DNA of 64,000 nt from Diaphorobacter ruginosibacter (GCF_014395975.1 NZ_CP060714.1:310001-374000); one strand, 5' to 3'. Shown: positions 1 to 8,605, numbered from the stretch's first letter. Numbers and translations: made by a program. Notes: a model not told the origin generated them from the sequence alone.

Positions 1-1539
1 GCCGATCTGGGCGCGGCCGCGCAGGCCCATGGTCAGGCCGACGAGCACGTTGTTCTTCTCGTAGGCGGCCAGCCAGGCGCTGGACTTCATGTCGCCCTTG
101 CGAACCATCGGGCCGGCCTGCATGGCGGTGTGCATTTCATCGCCGGTGCGGTCGAGGAAGCCGGTGTTGATGAAGGCCACGCGTGCGGGGGCCGCGGCGA
201 TCGAGGCCTTCAGGTTCACGCTGGTGCGGCGCTCCTCGTCCATGATGCCGAGCTTGACGGTGTTCTCGGGCAGGCCGAGCAGCTTTTCGACGCGGCCGAA
301 CAGTTCGTTGGCAAAGCCGACTTCCGCCGGGCCGTGCATCTTGGGCTTCACGATGTAGACGCTGCCCGTGCGGCTGTTGCGCAGGCCGTTGGCGCCATGT
401 CCCTTCAGGTCGTGGATGGCGATCGCGGTGGTGACCACGGCGTCCATGATGCCTTCGGGGATTTCCTTCTTGTCCGCACCCCACAGGATGGCCGGATTGG
501 TCATCAGGTGGCCCACGTTGCGCAGGAACATCAGCGAGCGGCCGTGCAGCTTCAGCGGCTGGCCATCGGCGCCGGTGTATTGGCGGTCGGCATTGAGGCC
601 GCGCGTGACGGTCTTGCCGCCCTTGTCGAACGATTCGGTCAGCGTGCCCTTGAGGATGCCCAGCCAGTTGCTGTAGCCCAGCACCTTGTCCTCGGCATCG
701 ACCGCGGCCACGGAGTCTTCCAGGTCGAGAATCGTGGAGACGGCGGCTTCCACCACCACGTCGGCCACACCGGCTGCATCGGTCTTGCCGATGGCGGTGG
801 TGTTGTCGATGCGGATGTCGATGTGCAGGCCATGGTTCTTGAGCAGAACGGAGGACGGTGCGGCAGCGTCGCCCTGGTAGCCGATGAATTTGTCGGCATC
901 CTTCAGGCCGGTCCTGGAGCCGTCCTTCAGCGTGACTTCAAGCTTGCCGTCCACGATCCTGTAGGCGGTCGCGTCCTTGTGCGAGCCGGCTGCCAGCGGC
1001 ACGGCCTGGTCGAGGAAGTTGCGTGCGAACTCGATGACCTTCGCGCCGCGCACGGGGTTGTAGCCCTTGCCCTTCTCGGCGCCGCCTTCTTCGCTGATGG
1101 CGTCGGTGCCATACAGCGCGTCATACAGCGAGCCCCAGCGGGCGTTGGCGGCGTTCAGTGCGTAGCGTGCGTTGAGAATGGGCACCACGAGCTGTGGGCC
1201 GGCGATCTTGGCGAGCTCGGCGTCCACGTTCTCGGTGGTGGCCTTGGCGCCCTTGGGCGGCTCGACGAGGTAGCCGATCTTCGTCAGGAAGTCCTTGTAG
1301 GCGGCCATGTTGGCGATCGGGCCGGGGTTGGCCTTGTGCCAGGTGTCCAGTTCCTTCTGCAGGCGGTCGCGCTCGGCCAGCAGGGCGGCATTCTTGGGCG
1401 CGAGGTCGGCGACCAGCGCATCGAAGCCCTTCCAGAATGCGGCGCTGTCCACGCCGGTGCCCGGCAGGACGTCTTTTTCCACGAAGTTGTACAGCTCGGG
1501 AGCCACTTGCAGGCCGTGAACGGCAATACGGTCGGTCAT
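1..1539 (-). CDS. glcB: malate synthase G, 3' end outside window
   Basis: This is the N-terminal 513 residues of malate synthase G, which condenses glyoxylate with acetyl-CoA to malate in the cytosol. The family is about 720 residues long, so roughly the last 200 codons lie beyond base 1. Visible family blocks, in order, are DLEDSVAAVDAEDK, LHGRSLMFLRNVGH, then MDEERRTSVNL and NTGFLDRTGDEMHT, which carry the conserved Glu and Asp of the magnesium site. The catalytic Asp of the C-terminal part is not in view. The ATG at 1539 is preceded by an AAGGT-like ribosome site and starts MTDRIAVHGLQVAPEL, a typical N-terminus. No neighbouring glycolate or glyoxylate gene is visible; the gene is divergent from the Roadblock gene across an AT-rich gap. 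Confidence 0.95.
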   Translation of the reverse strand, partial: MTDRIAVHGLQVAPELYNFVEKDVLPGTGVDSAAFWKGFDALVADLAPKNAALLAERDRLQKELDTWHKANPGPIANMAAYKDFLTKIGYLVEPPKGAKATTENVDAELAKIAGPQLVVPILNARYALNAANARWGSLYDALYGTDAISEEGGAEKGKGYNPVRGAKVIEFARNFLDQAVPLAAGSHKDATAYRIVDGKLEVTLKDGSRTGLKDADKFIGYQGDAAAPSSVLLKNHGLHIDIRIDNTTAIGKTDAAGVADVVVEAAVSTILDLEDSVAAVDAEDKVLGYSNWLGILKGTLTESFDKGGKTVTRGLNADRQYTGADGQPLKLHGRSLMFLRNVGHLMTNPAILWGADKKEIPEGIMDAVVTTAIAIHDLKGHGANGLRNSRTGSVYIVKPKMHGPAEVGFANELFGRVEKLLGLPENTVKLGIMDEERRTSVNLKASIAAAPARVAFINTGFLDRTGDEMHTAMQAGPMVRKGDMKSSAWLAAYEKNNVLVGLTMGLRGRAQIG

Positions 1540-1950
1540 GGTGATGTCTACCTTTTTCAACGCTTCAATTTGGAAAACGGTGATGCCACTGGCCCGATCC
1601 CCACAGCAGGGAAGACCGGCATCGTGATACGACACTGTATTGCGAACCGTTTCATAGATCAATTACGAGAAATGCTTTTTATTTGTGACTTTTATGGATG
1701 TAATTAATGGGCGGGCTTGGCTTTCATGAGCAAAGCGTGGCGAATAGACGTCGAATTGATCAAGAAAAAATCTATCGATTAGACAAAGTCGATCATCAAT
1801 GCAATGATATCGATCAGTTCTGATTTCAATGTGTAAGACAGCGTGAGACCCTTTGCCCGGTTCTGCCTGCCAGGCAGGGACGGTGTTGCAAAGAGGCTTG
1901 CTTGCTGGTTGTTTGCATGGTGTAACAAGAAAAACTAGCAAACAAGCCAT

Positions 1951-1979
1951 TTGTTGCTATTGTTTTGTGTGATTAGAAT
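1951..1979 (+). promoter_or_regulatory. sigma-70 promoter of the Roadblock gene
   Basis: A TTGTTG box (1951-1956) and a TAGAAT box (1974-1979) are separated by exactly 17 bp. Transcription would begin near 1986, leaving a leader of about 148 nt before the ATG at 2134. The boxes lie in the AT-rich 594-bp gap (1540-2133) between malate synthase and the Roadblock gene. The rest of the gap shows no coding pattern. The assignment rests on consensus match and spacing only. Confidence 0.55.
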
Positions 1980-1990
1980 CCTTTTGTTGG

Positions 1991-2012
1991 ATTGTTCACA
2001 ATTGATAACAAT
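1991..2012. promoter_or_regulatory. 22-bp operator-like palindrome
   Basis: ATTGTT and AACAAT arms flank a central CAATTG, giving a 22-bp palindrome that is imperfect only in the two-base steps beside the core. It sits about 5-26 bp downstream of the predicted start site of the promoter at 1951-1979, a position where a bound repressor would block transcription. The cognate regulator is unknown; the nearby LysR and response-regulator genes are candidates by proximity only. Confidence 0.4.
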
Positions 2013-2133
2013 TCAAACAAGGATGAATTCGAATGTGTTGAGCCAAATCAGAACTGAGCAAATAGAATCATTTCCGCACTACTTGAAACAAGTAGCGATC
2101 AATCAACCAATCAACTGATGGGAGATACGCAAC

Positions 2134-2493
2134 ATGGCCAATCTGAATGAAAGCCTGCAGGACCTGATGACAATGGAAGGCGCGATCTGCGCCGCCGTCG
2201 TGGATTACAACAGCGGCATGATGCTGGGCAACATCGGCTCCGGCGTGGACATGGAACTCGCCGCTGCGGGCAATACCGAAGTGGTGCGCGCCAAGATGAA
2301 GACGATGAAGGCGCTGGGCCTGAACGACGCGATCGAGGACATCCTGATCACGCTGGGTCGCCAGTACCACATCATTCGCCCCTCGGCCAAGCTGGCTGGC
2401 ATCTTCATCTACTACGTGCTGGACAGCGGCCGTGCCAATCTGGCGCTCGCACGTCGCAAGATCAACGATGTCGAATCCAAGATGACCATGTAA
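2134..2493 (+). CDS. Roadblock/LC7 domain protein
   Basis: A 119-residue single-domain protein of the Roadblock/LC7 fold, the family of dynein light chains and bacterial MglB-like regulators of small GTPases. The pattern fits the whole length: an N-terminal helix (NLNESLQDLM), the strand segment AICAAVVDYNSGMMLGNIG, a central helix rich in Glu/Lys, and a final helix (ANLALARRKINDVE). No GTPase gene is visible in the window. A GGGAG ribosome site lies about 9 nt before the ATG. The gene has its own promoter, an operator-like palindrome and a terminator, so it is probably monocistronic. It converges on a response-regulator/kinase pair, which suggests but does not prove a shared signalling role. 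The family call is firm; the function is unknown. Confidence 0.85.
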   Translation: MANLNESLQDLMTMEGAICAAVVDYNSGMMLGNIGSGVDMELAAAGNTEVVRAKMKTMKALGLNDAIEDILITLGRQYHIIRPSAKLAGIFIYYVLDSGRANLALARRKINDVESKMTM

Positions 2494-2519
2494 GGGCCTG
2501 TCGGCTGACTTCCTCGAAG

Positions 2520-2545
2520 AACGGGCCCTGTGCCCGTTTTTCTTT
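2520..2545 (+). terminator. rho-independent terminator after the Roadblock gene
   Basis: A perfect 7-bp stem (AACGGGC/GCCCGTT) with a 5-nt loop is followed by a T-rich run interrupted by one C. It lies 27 bp past the stop codon and separates the Roadblock gene from the convergent response-regulator gene. Confidence 0.85.
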
Positions 2546-2580
2546 GCCTGCTCTCGCGGCGTTGCCGCGCTTTCCTGGTC

Positions 2581-3267
2581 TCAGCCCGCGATCAGCGGCG
2601 CGCGGAACTGGTATCCGACCTTCTGCTGCGACTGCAGGGGCACGGCCAGCGGCGTGACGCGTTCGATGCGCCGTCGCAGCCGGTAGATGGTGGCATGCAG
2701 ATTGTTGTCCGACTCCGCGGCGCTGGTGCCCTCGAGCAACTCGCGGATCTGCTCGCGGGTGACGACGGCACCCTGGGCCTTGAGGAAGCACTCCATCAGG
2801 ACCAGGTCGGTGGGGCTGAGCTCCACGGTCTGGCCGTCGGGTGCGGTGAGCATGCTGCGGCGCTTGTCCAGCTTCCAGGCGGTGGCGGTCTTGGCCGTGG
2901 TCATGATGCGGCGATGCACGGCGCGGATTGCCAGTTCGACCTGCTCGAAGGTGACGGGCTTGGTCAGGTACATGTCGGCGCCGGCATTGATCACTTCGGC
3001 AAAGACCTCGGGGCCGAGCCTTCCCGAGACGATCAGCACGCCGGCCTGGGTGCGCTTTCTCAGGATGCGCACCAGCTCCGAGCCGTCCACCCCGGGCAGC
3101 ATCAGGTCGAGCACATAGAAGTCGAAGCGGTAGGGCGCGATGTCGGCCAGCAGGTCGGAGCTGTCGGTATAGGCCTGCACCTCCACGCCCTGCGCGCGCA
3201 GGTGCTCCGCGAGGAATTCGCAGTATTCGGTATCGTCATCGACCAGGGCAAGAGTGACGGGCAGCAT
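2581..3267 (-). CDS. OmpR-family response regulator
   Basis: A 228-residue two-component regulator. The receiver domain (about 1-120) has the acidic triad Asp10-Asp11-Asp12, the phospho-acceptor Asp54 in YVLDLMLPG, Ser81 and Lys103 in LTKP. A winged-helix DNA-binding domain follows (about 130-228) with the family features LSPTDLVLMECFL and a closing VGYQFR. It lies 107 bp downstream of the histidine kinase on the same strand, so the two are probably co-transcribed and form a cognate pair. The input signal and target genes are unknown. It is convergent with the Roadblock gene. Confidence 0.93.
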   Translation of the reverse strand: MLPVTLALVDDDTEYCEFLAEHLRAQGVEVQAYTDSSDLLADIAPYRFDFYVLDLMLPGVDGSELVRILRKRTQAGVLIVSGRLGPEVFAEVINAGADMYLTKPVTFEQVELAIRAVHRRIMTTAKTATAWKLDKRRSMLTAPDGQTVELSPTDLVLMECFLKAQGAVVTREQIRELLEGTSAAESDNNLHATIYRLRRRIERVTPLAVPLQSQQKVGYQFRAPLIAG

Positions 3268-3374
3268 GGCAGGTTGGGCAGGGGGGCGCCAGGGCGCCGG
3301 GGACTATGGGACGGAACGGAAAAAGCCGCACGAGCGCCGGATCGGTGCCCCGGTTTCAGAGGGTGTCGGCGGCC

Positions 3375-4721
3375 TCAGTCATCAAGGCCCTGGGGCAGGA
3401 CCAGTCTCATGATCGTTCCCTGGGGCTCGTTGGGCAATGCCTCTACTGTACCGTGATGCAGCTGCACGACCGAGCGGACGATGAACAGGCCCAGGCCGGC
3501 GCCCGATCGGTTGCGCGTGTCGCTGCCGCGCGACCCCTTCTCGAACAGGCGCGGGCGCAGTTCCTCGGAAATGCCCGGGCCGCTGTCCAGCACCTCGACG
3601 ATGAGCGCGAGCGGATCGTCGGATTCCGAGATGCGCAAGGCCACCTGGGAGTTCTCGGGCGCATAGGCCAGTGCGTTGTTCAGCAGGTTGCGGATGGTCA
3701 GGCGCATCAGGCCCGGGTGCAATTGCACGGTGCGGGTGTCGGTATGCCATTGCGTGTCGATGCGGGGGCGCTGGTCGGCGGCGATGTCATGCATCACGAG
3801 GCGGATCAGCGTGGGCAGGTCGGTGTCGCTCGAGGAGCTTGCCTTGCCGCCCACCGCCAGGATGGTGCCGGCCGCGAGCGTGTTGTCCAGCGTGCCGATG
3901 ACCTGCTGCAGCACGTGTTCCGCGCGCGTGAGCGCCTTGGTGGCCGGGTCGGTGTCCTTCAGGTGCAGGTCGTCGATGGCCTTCATCGTGGCCTGCATGG
4001 CGGCCGACGCGTTGTTCAGCGGCTGGCGGATCTCGTGCGAGAGCAACTGCAGCATCTCGTTGTGCTCGGTGAGCATGGCTGTGCGCCAGTCGAGAAGCGC
4101 GCGCAGCCTGTCGACCTCCGCGCTGTCGCCCTGCGGAGCCTGCCGGGGCTCCCGGCCCTGCAGTTCCTCCTCCAGTTGCCGGATCTGTTCGCGCTGGCGC
4201 TCGATGACCTGCTCGTGCGCATGTTCTGGTGTGGCATCCGTCATCACCATGAGCATCCCCTCCACGGGCGGCGCTCCATGGCCTTGCGGCTCGGGGAAAT
4301 GCGGCACCTGAGGCGAGAGATGCACATGCCGCCACGCCGGTGTGCCGGCACGGTCCGGCCTCGACTCGGTGTAGCGCACGTTCTGGCCTGCCGCCGCGGC
4401 CGCTAGCTGCGGCCGCCATGCCTGCAGATAGGCGGGGGGCAGCAGCTCGGGCAGCGTCCTGCCGATCACGTTCGCGGGATCGAGGCCGAACCATTCACAC
4501 CAGCCGGGCGTGGCCATGCGCAGGCGTTGGTCCCGGCCCCAGAACGCCAGGAGCACGGGAGTTTGCCCAAACAGCCGCGCCAGCTGGCCGGGGGCGTACC
4601 AGGACTCTGCCATGGGGAGGGGTGGCGGGTTCGACGGGCTTCGCTGCATTTGCTCAAAGTGTGTTGACACCGTTGATAATAGGTCGGAATGGAACTGGGC
4701 GAGCGGGTTGGATGACGCCAT
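3375..4721 (-). CDS. PAS-type sensor histidine kinase without membrane segments
   Basis: A 448-residue histidine kinase. A PAS-like sensory region (about 45-165; LLAFWGRDQRLRMATPGWCEWFGLD) is followed by a coiled coil (about 168-192). The dimerisation/phospho-acceptor helix carries His229 in LLSHEIRQPLNN. The ATPase domain has an N box (NLLNNALAYA, 345-353), a G1 box (DSGPG, 379-383) and a G2 box (GAGLGL, 407-412). No transmembrane segment is seen, so it should act in the cytosol. The frame is open further upstream but would run into the divergent LysR gene. The ATG at 4721 is the most plausible start, and one at 4742 is possible. Partner: the response regulator downstream. Confidence 0.9.
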   Translation of the reverse strand: MASSNPLAQFHSDLLSTVSTHFEQMQRSPSNPPPLPMAESWYAPGQLARLFGQTPVLLAFWGRDQRLRMATPGWCEWFGLDPANVIGRTLPELLPPAYLQAWRPQLAAAAAGQNVRYTESRPDRAGTPAWRHVHLSPQVPHFPEPQGHGAPPVEGMLMVMTDATPEHAHEQVIERQREQIRQLEEELQGREPRQAPQGDSAEVDRLRALLDWRTAMLTEHNEMLQLLSHEIRQPLNNASAAMQATMKAIDDLHLKDTDPATKALTRAEHVLQQVIGTLDNTLAAGTILAVGGKASSSSDTDLPTLIRLVMHDIAADQRPRIDTQWHTDTRTVQLHPGLMRLTIRNLLNNALAYAPENSQVALRISESDDPLALIVEVLDSGPGISEELRPRLFEKGSRGSDTRNRSGAGLGLFIVRSVVQLHHGTVEALPNEPQGTIMRLVLPQGLDD

Positions 4722-4779
4722 TCCACGGCTTTCCCGCGGCATGCGCCGCAGCCAGAAAAAAACTTGTTCTTCTTCGTCC

Positions 4780-5712
4780 ATGGATCGTCTCAAACAGCTT
4801 GAATCATTTGTTGCGATAGCCACGCGCGGAAGTCTCACGGCAGCGGCCAAGGTGGAGGGCGTGGCGCCCGCCATCATGGGGCGGCGCCTGGATGCGCTGG
4901 AAGAGCGCCTGGGCGTGAAACTGCTGGTGCGCACCACGCGCAAGCTGTCGCTCACGCACGAGGGCATCGCATTCCTGGAGGACTGCCAGCGCCTGTTGTC
5001 GGATCTGGCCAGCGTCGAGGCCAGCGTGAGCGCGGGCGGCGTGAAGGCCACGGGCCACCTGCGCATCACGGCACCGGCCGGATTCGGGCGGCGCCATGTG
5101 GCGCCGCTGCTGCCGCGCTATCGCGAGATGCACCCGGACGTCACGATTTCGCTGAACCTGAGCGACCGCGTCGTCGATCTCACGGGCGAGGGCTATGACT
5201 GCGCCGTGCGCGTCGGCGACCTGCCCGATTCGTCGTTGGTCAGCGTGCGTGTGGCGGACAACCGCCGGCTGTGCGTGGCGACGCCCGAATACCTGCGTCG
5301 GCGCGGCACGCCCCAGCACCCTTCCGAGCTGGTGCAGCACGATTGCCTGACGCTGTCGAGCGAGGCATCGCAGACGCGCGGCTGGGCCTTTCGCATACCG
5401 CATGAGGACGGCTCGTCCGAAGTAGTTCACTTCAAGCCCGGGGGGCCTTTGGATTGCTCCGACGGCCAGGTGCTGCATGATTGGTGCCTGGGTGGCTGGG
5501 GCATTGCCTGGCGCAGCACGTGGGAGGTCGAGGCCGAGATCGAGGCCGGCAGGCTCTTGCCCGTGCTGGAGGATTTCGCCGCGCCGCCCAATGGAATCTT
5601 CGTGGTGTTCCCGCAGCGCAAGCACATGCCCCTGCGGGTGCGCCTGTGGATCGAGTATCTGAAACAGCAATATGCGGACCCGGCGTTCTGGCTCCGCGAC
5701 ATTCACGGCTGA
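4780..5712 (+). CDS. LysR-family transcriptional regulator
   Basis: A 310-residue LysR regulator. The N-terminal winged helix-turn-helix (MDRLKQLESFVAIATRGSLT, then the recognition helix around APAIMGRRLDALEERLG) is followed by a substrate-binding domain from about residue 90. The subtype resembles the common DsdA/PecT-like group with LRITAPAGFGRRHVAPLLPRY. The start is 58 bp from the divergent kinase start, so the two may share a control region, although LysR proteins usually regulate a divergent metabolic gene and here the neighbour is a sensor kinase. The effector is unknown. Confidence 0.93.
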   Translation: MDRLKQLESFVAIATRGSLTAAAKVEGVAPAIMGRRLDALEERLGVKLLVRTTRKLSLTHEGIAFLEDCQRLLSDLASVEASVSAGGVKATGHLRITAPAGFGRRHVAPLLPRYREMHPDVTISLNLSDRVVDLTGEGYDCAVRVGDLPDSSLVSVRVADNRRLCVATPEYLRRRGTPQHPSELVQHDCLTLSSEASQTRGWAFRIPHEDGSSEVVHFKPGGPLDCSDGQVLHDWCLGGWGIAWRSTWEVEAEIEAGRLLPVLEDFAAPPNGIFVVFPQRKHMPLRVRLWIEYLKQQYADPAFWLRDIHG

Positions 5713-5780
5713 CGCCTGTCTGCCGCCGTGGGCCCGGGGCCCGCGAGCGAACGAGGGTTGAAGCGAGAGAGGAGAGTGCG

Positions 5781-6377
5781 ATGCCTTTGGAGATGGTTTC
5801 CGGCGCAGGCCTGCCCCCGGCCCCGCATCGCGGCGCGCAACATGGTGTGCGATGCGGCAGGCGTGTGGGCGCTGCGATCCTGGCGAGTGCGGCCGTCCTG
5901 CTGCTGGCCACCGGCTGCGGCACCTTCAGCAAGGATGAGTCGCAACCCCGCGAGATCCTGGCGGGCACGGTGAGCGTGACCACCTCCAACCCGGATGCCT
6001 TCACCCCGGTTCCTTCTCCGGTGCGGGAGACCAAGGCCGCCCGCAGGGAGTGGGTCGAGAAGCTGTGCGAGCACATGGCCGACCGCATTGCCGCAGCGCT
6101 GCCCGAGGGCGAGCGCGCCGAGGTGAACATCTCCGACATTCGCCGCGCCGTGGCGATGCCCGCCGGTGGCAGCGCGCAGGAAATCGTCCCCCCGCGCATC
6201 GCGCTGAGTTTCAAGCGCCTGTCGCCCAAGGGGAAGGTCATGCAGTCGGCCTCGCGCACGCTGCAGGACACATCGCTGCAGCTGAAGGGGCGGCGCTATG
6301 CCGGCCAGCCGCTCGGCTACGAGATGGCCATGGTGGACGACTGGGTGGGCAAGGAGTTCGGAGCGCCGCGCAAATAA
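5781..6377 (+). CDS. DUF3016 family lipoprotein
   Basis: A 198-residue predicted lipoprotein. A long N-region precedes a hydrophobic stretch ending in the lipobox LATGC (Cys at about residue 48), followed by Gly. The mature part matches the DUF3016 pattern: a WVEKLCEHMADRIAAALPEG segment, VNISDIRRA, then PPRIALSFKRL and a TLQDTSL segment. The function of the family is unknown. A GGAGAG ribosome site precedes the ATG at 5781. The N-terminal 30 residues before the hydrophobic core are unusually long for a signal peptide, so a later start is possible. It sits 68 bp after the LysR gene on the same strand. Confidence 0.75.
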   Translation: MPLEMVSGAGLPPAPHRGAQHGVRCGRRVGAAILASAAVLLLATGCGTFSKDESQPREILAGTVSVTTSNPDAFTPVPSPVRETKAARREWVEKLCEHMADRIAAALPEGERAEVNISDIRRAVAMPAGGSAQEIVPPRIALSFKRLSPKGKVMQSASRTLQDTSLQLKGRRYAGQPLGYEMAMVDDWVGKEFGAPRK

Positions 6378-6485
6378 GCGGCTGCCCGGGGGAGCATGAA
6401 CGCGCCCTGACATCACGCCGTCGCACTTCGCCCGCACGCTGAGACCTTCCCCTTTTTCGTCCATGCAACTTTGGAGACCTGCCTG

Positions 6486-7322
6486 ATGACGCTGCTTTCC
6501 CCTTCCATCCTGGTGACATCCGAAAGCCTGCAGAGCGATGACAGCTATGCGCTCGTCGAGTCCAACATCGACAGCGTCAACGAGCTGATCGGCCGCCTGC
6601 TCGAGTACGAGGAAATCTCGCCCGAGGCGCTCAAGAGCTACTACGTGGACTACTACCTCGCGCAGGTGAAGAACGGCGGCTTTGCGCAGTTCATCTACAA
6701 CATCGGCTGCGACGGCGAGATCATCGAGTTCGTGCAGCAGGGCCTGGCCGACATGCGGGCCGAACGCCATGCGGCGCTGCTCGACAGGAGCCTGGCGAGC
6801 ATCGAGGACATGAGCGAGGAGGCGCTGGATCGTTTCCTTGACAGCGAGTTCTTCGGCGACAACGCCGAGCGCGACCTGCTCAATGCGCACAGCAGCGACT
6901 TCTATGCGCTGGACGAGGAGGAAAGCCTGGTGGAGGCCAACAGCCGCTGGCTGCGGCAGCACCCGCAACTGCAGGTGGTGGATGAGGAGGACCTGGAAGA
7001 CGTGCTCGACGGGATTGCGGACAAGATTCCCGACATCGAGGCGCGCGAACAGGCGGCGCGGGAGAATGAGCCACGCTACGTGAAGGTGATCGCGGCGCTG
7101 TGCGAGGCCACGGGGCAGGAACTCGAGCGCATCACTGCCGGTGATCCCGCGCACAACTACCAGGGACAGTCGGTGCTGGCGTGGCACTTTCTTACCGACC
7201 AGGGACATTTCTACATGATCGATCTGGGCGACAGGGCGATCATGTTTGCTGGCGACAGCGAGAACCAGGTGACGGAGGTGGACGTGTCCCACCTGCCGCC
7301 CGATGAGGACGATGACGAGTGA
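6486..7322 (+). CDS. DMP19-family (DUF4375-like) protein
   Basis: A 278-residue acidic cytosolic protein. The segment YYVDYYLAQVKNGGFAQFIYN is typical of the DMP19 family, named for a Neisseria DNA-mimic protein that binds a transcription factor. The C-terminus is a run of Asp/Glu after PPDEDDDE, and the whole chain is rich in acidic residues. A GGAG ribosome site lies 9 nt before the ATG. Whether it mimics DNA here is an inference from the family name and charge; many homologues have no known role. No operon partner is obvious. Confidence 0.7.
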   Translation: MTLLSPSILVTSESLQSDDSYALVESNIDSVNELIGRLLEYEEISPEALKSYYVDYYLAQVKNGGFAQFIYNIGCDGEIIEFVQQGLADMRAERHAALLDRSLASIEDMSEEALDRFLDSEFFGDNAERDLLNAHSSDFYALDEEESLVEANSRWLRQHPQLQVVDEEDLEDVLDGIADKIPDIEAREQAARENEPRYVKVIAALCEATGQELERITAGDPAHNYQGQSVLAWHFLTDQGHFYMIDLGDRAIMFAGDSENQVTEVDVSHLPPDEDDDE

Positions 7323-7379
7323 TTCTGCCCGTGGGCCGCACTCCATCCACCTCCCTCACTTGATGAAGGATTCCACTCC

Positions 7380-7826
7380 ATGACCACAGAAGCCCTGCTG
7401 GCCTACGCGCATTTCCTGGCCATTCTCACGATGACGGTCTTTCTCGCGAGCGAGGCCGCGCTGTGCCGCAAGGAGTGGATGAACGCCGCCGTCGTGGAGC
7501 GGCTGGCGCGCGTGGACATGATCTACGGAATCTCCGCGATCGCCGTGCTGCTCACCGGCGTGGCGCGCACATGGTGGGGCATGAAGGGCACGGGCTGGTA
7601 CTGGGGCCAGCCGCTGCTGCATGCGAAGGTGACGCTCTTCGTGGTGATCGGGCTGATATCGATCGGCCCGACCGTGCGCTTTCTGCGCTGGCGGCGTCAA
7701 CTGCGCGCCTCGGGCACACTGCCCTCCGAGACCGAGATCCGCAATACGCGCCGCCTGGTGATGATCGAGGCGCACCTGCTGGCGCTGATTCCGCTGCTGG
7801 CGGTATTTCTGGCGCGCGGCGGTTGA
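7380..7826 (+). CDS. DUF2214 family inner-membrane protein
   Basis: A 148-residue protein with four predicted membrane helices: about 5-25, 46-66, 80-100 and 125-145. Conserved-looking polar positions are His11 near the start of helix 1, Glu19 in helix 1, the WWGMKGTGWYWGQPLLHAK loop and a late MIEAHL. This architecture matches the DUF2214 family of unknown function. An AAGGA ribosome site precedes the ATG. The gene ends just before the tandem 149-bp repeat array. Confidence 0.7.
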   Translation: MTTEALLAYAHFLAILTMTVFLASEAALCRKEWMNAAVVERLARVDMIYGISAIAVLLTGVARTWWGMKGTGWYWGQPLLHAKVTLFVVIGLISIGPTVRFLRWRRQLRASGTLPSETEIRNTRRLVMIEAHLLALIPLLAVFLARGG

Positions 7827-7858
7827 TTGACCCACGGCGTGCCACCCAGGGTACCCAT

Positions 7859-8290
7859 CGCCGGCAGGCCTCCAAAATCTAAAGATCCAGAAGGCCGCGG
7901 AGCAGGCCAAGCAAGCAGACGCCGAGTAAGAGCCGCCTCGCGGCGAAGGCGTCGTCCCCCCTGGGGGGAAGGCGCGAAGCGACTCAGGGGGCGTTTAACC
8001 AGCCCACCGCCGGCAGGCCCCCAAAATCTAAAGATCCAGAAGGCCGCGGAGCAGGCCAAGCAAGCAGACGCCGAGCAAGAGCTGCCTCGCGGCGAAGGCG
8101 TCGTCCCCCTTGGGGGGAAGGCGCGAAGCGACTCAGGGGGCGCTTAACCAGCCCACCGCCAGCAGGCCTCCAACCCCAAAGATTCAAAAGGCCGCGGAGC
8201 AGGCCAAGCAAGCAGACGCCGAGCAAGAGCCGCCTCGCGGCGAAGGCGTCGTCCCCCTTGGGGGGAAGGCGCGAAGCGACTCAGGGGGGA
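7859..8290. repeat. three tandem copies of a 149-bp extragenic palindromic repeat
   Basis: The unit starting CGCCGGCAGGCC recurs at 7859, 8008 and 8157, an exact 149-bp period; the last copy ends truncated at about 8290. Copies differ by only a few bases. Each contains inverted-repeat blocks (CCCCCTT/GGGGGGAAGG and GGCGCGAAGCG with its partner) that would fold on either strand. The array fills the whole space between the convergent DUF2214 and PsiF genes and could terminate both. The open frame it carries (KIQKAAEQAKQADAEQ) is a product of the repeat, not a likely gene. A degenerate relative of the CCCCCTGAG...CGCTTCGCGCCTTCCCCC core is found again at about 56630 in the trp operon. Confidence 0.9.
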
Positions 8291-8605
8291 TCACTTATTA
8301 CTCAGACATTCCTTCATGAACGCCTTGCGCTCGTCACCCTTGAGGCTCTTGGTGCCGGCGTCCGCGTTGCAGGTCTTCATCTTCTCCTGCTGGGTTGCCG
8401 GCTTGGCGGGCTTGTTCGACAGGCACGACTTCATGAATGCCTTGCGTTCGTCACCTTTCAGTTCCTTGGAGCCGGCATCTGCATTGCAGGTGGCCATCTT
8501 CTGCTGCTGCGCCGTGGGCTCCTTGGCGGAGGCAGGCGTGGCGGCGATCATGCCCACGGAGAGGGCGAAGCTGACGGAGGCGAGAGCGGAAAGCAGTTTC
8601 TTCAT
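8291..8605 (-). CDS. psiF: PsiF-repeat secreted protein
   Basis: A 104-residue exported protein. A signal peptide (about 1-28, MKKLLSALASV...ATPASA) is followed by two PsiF repeats, each with KM.TCNADAG..LKGDERKAFM..CLS and a Cys pair likely to form a disulphide. E. coli PsiF is induced by phosphate starvation; its molecular role is unknown. The ATG at 8605 has a CAGGAGA ribosome site. The frame continues 17 codons upstream, but that extension would disrupt the signal peptide. No clear Pho box is visible upstream. Confidence 0.88.
   Translation of the reverse strand: MKKLLSALASVSFALSVGMIAATPASAKEPTAQQQKMATCNADAGSKELKGDERKAFMKSCLSNKPAKPATQQEKMKTCNADAGTKSLKGDERKAFMKECLSNK

Noticed and set aside
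130..1707. 525-codon plus-strand open frame
   Set aside because: It is the antisense shadow of malate synthase, with the His/Val/Gly/Ala-rich composition typical of high-GC shadows.
5703..7346. 547-codon minus-strand open frame
   Set aside because: It lies antisense to the DUF3016 and DMP19 genes, both of which have signals, ribosome sites and family patterns.
7859..8290. CRISPR array
   Set aside because: The units are contiguous 149-bp repeats with no unique spacers and no cas genes.
7827..8319. Repeat-encoded small proteins (KIQKAAEQAKQADAEQ type)
   Set aside because: The frames arise from the tandem repeat itself and lack ribosome sites and independent conservation.
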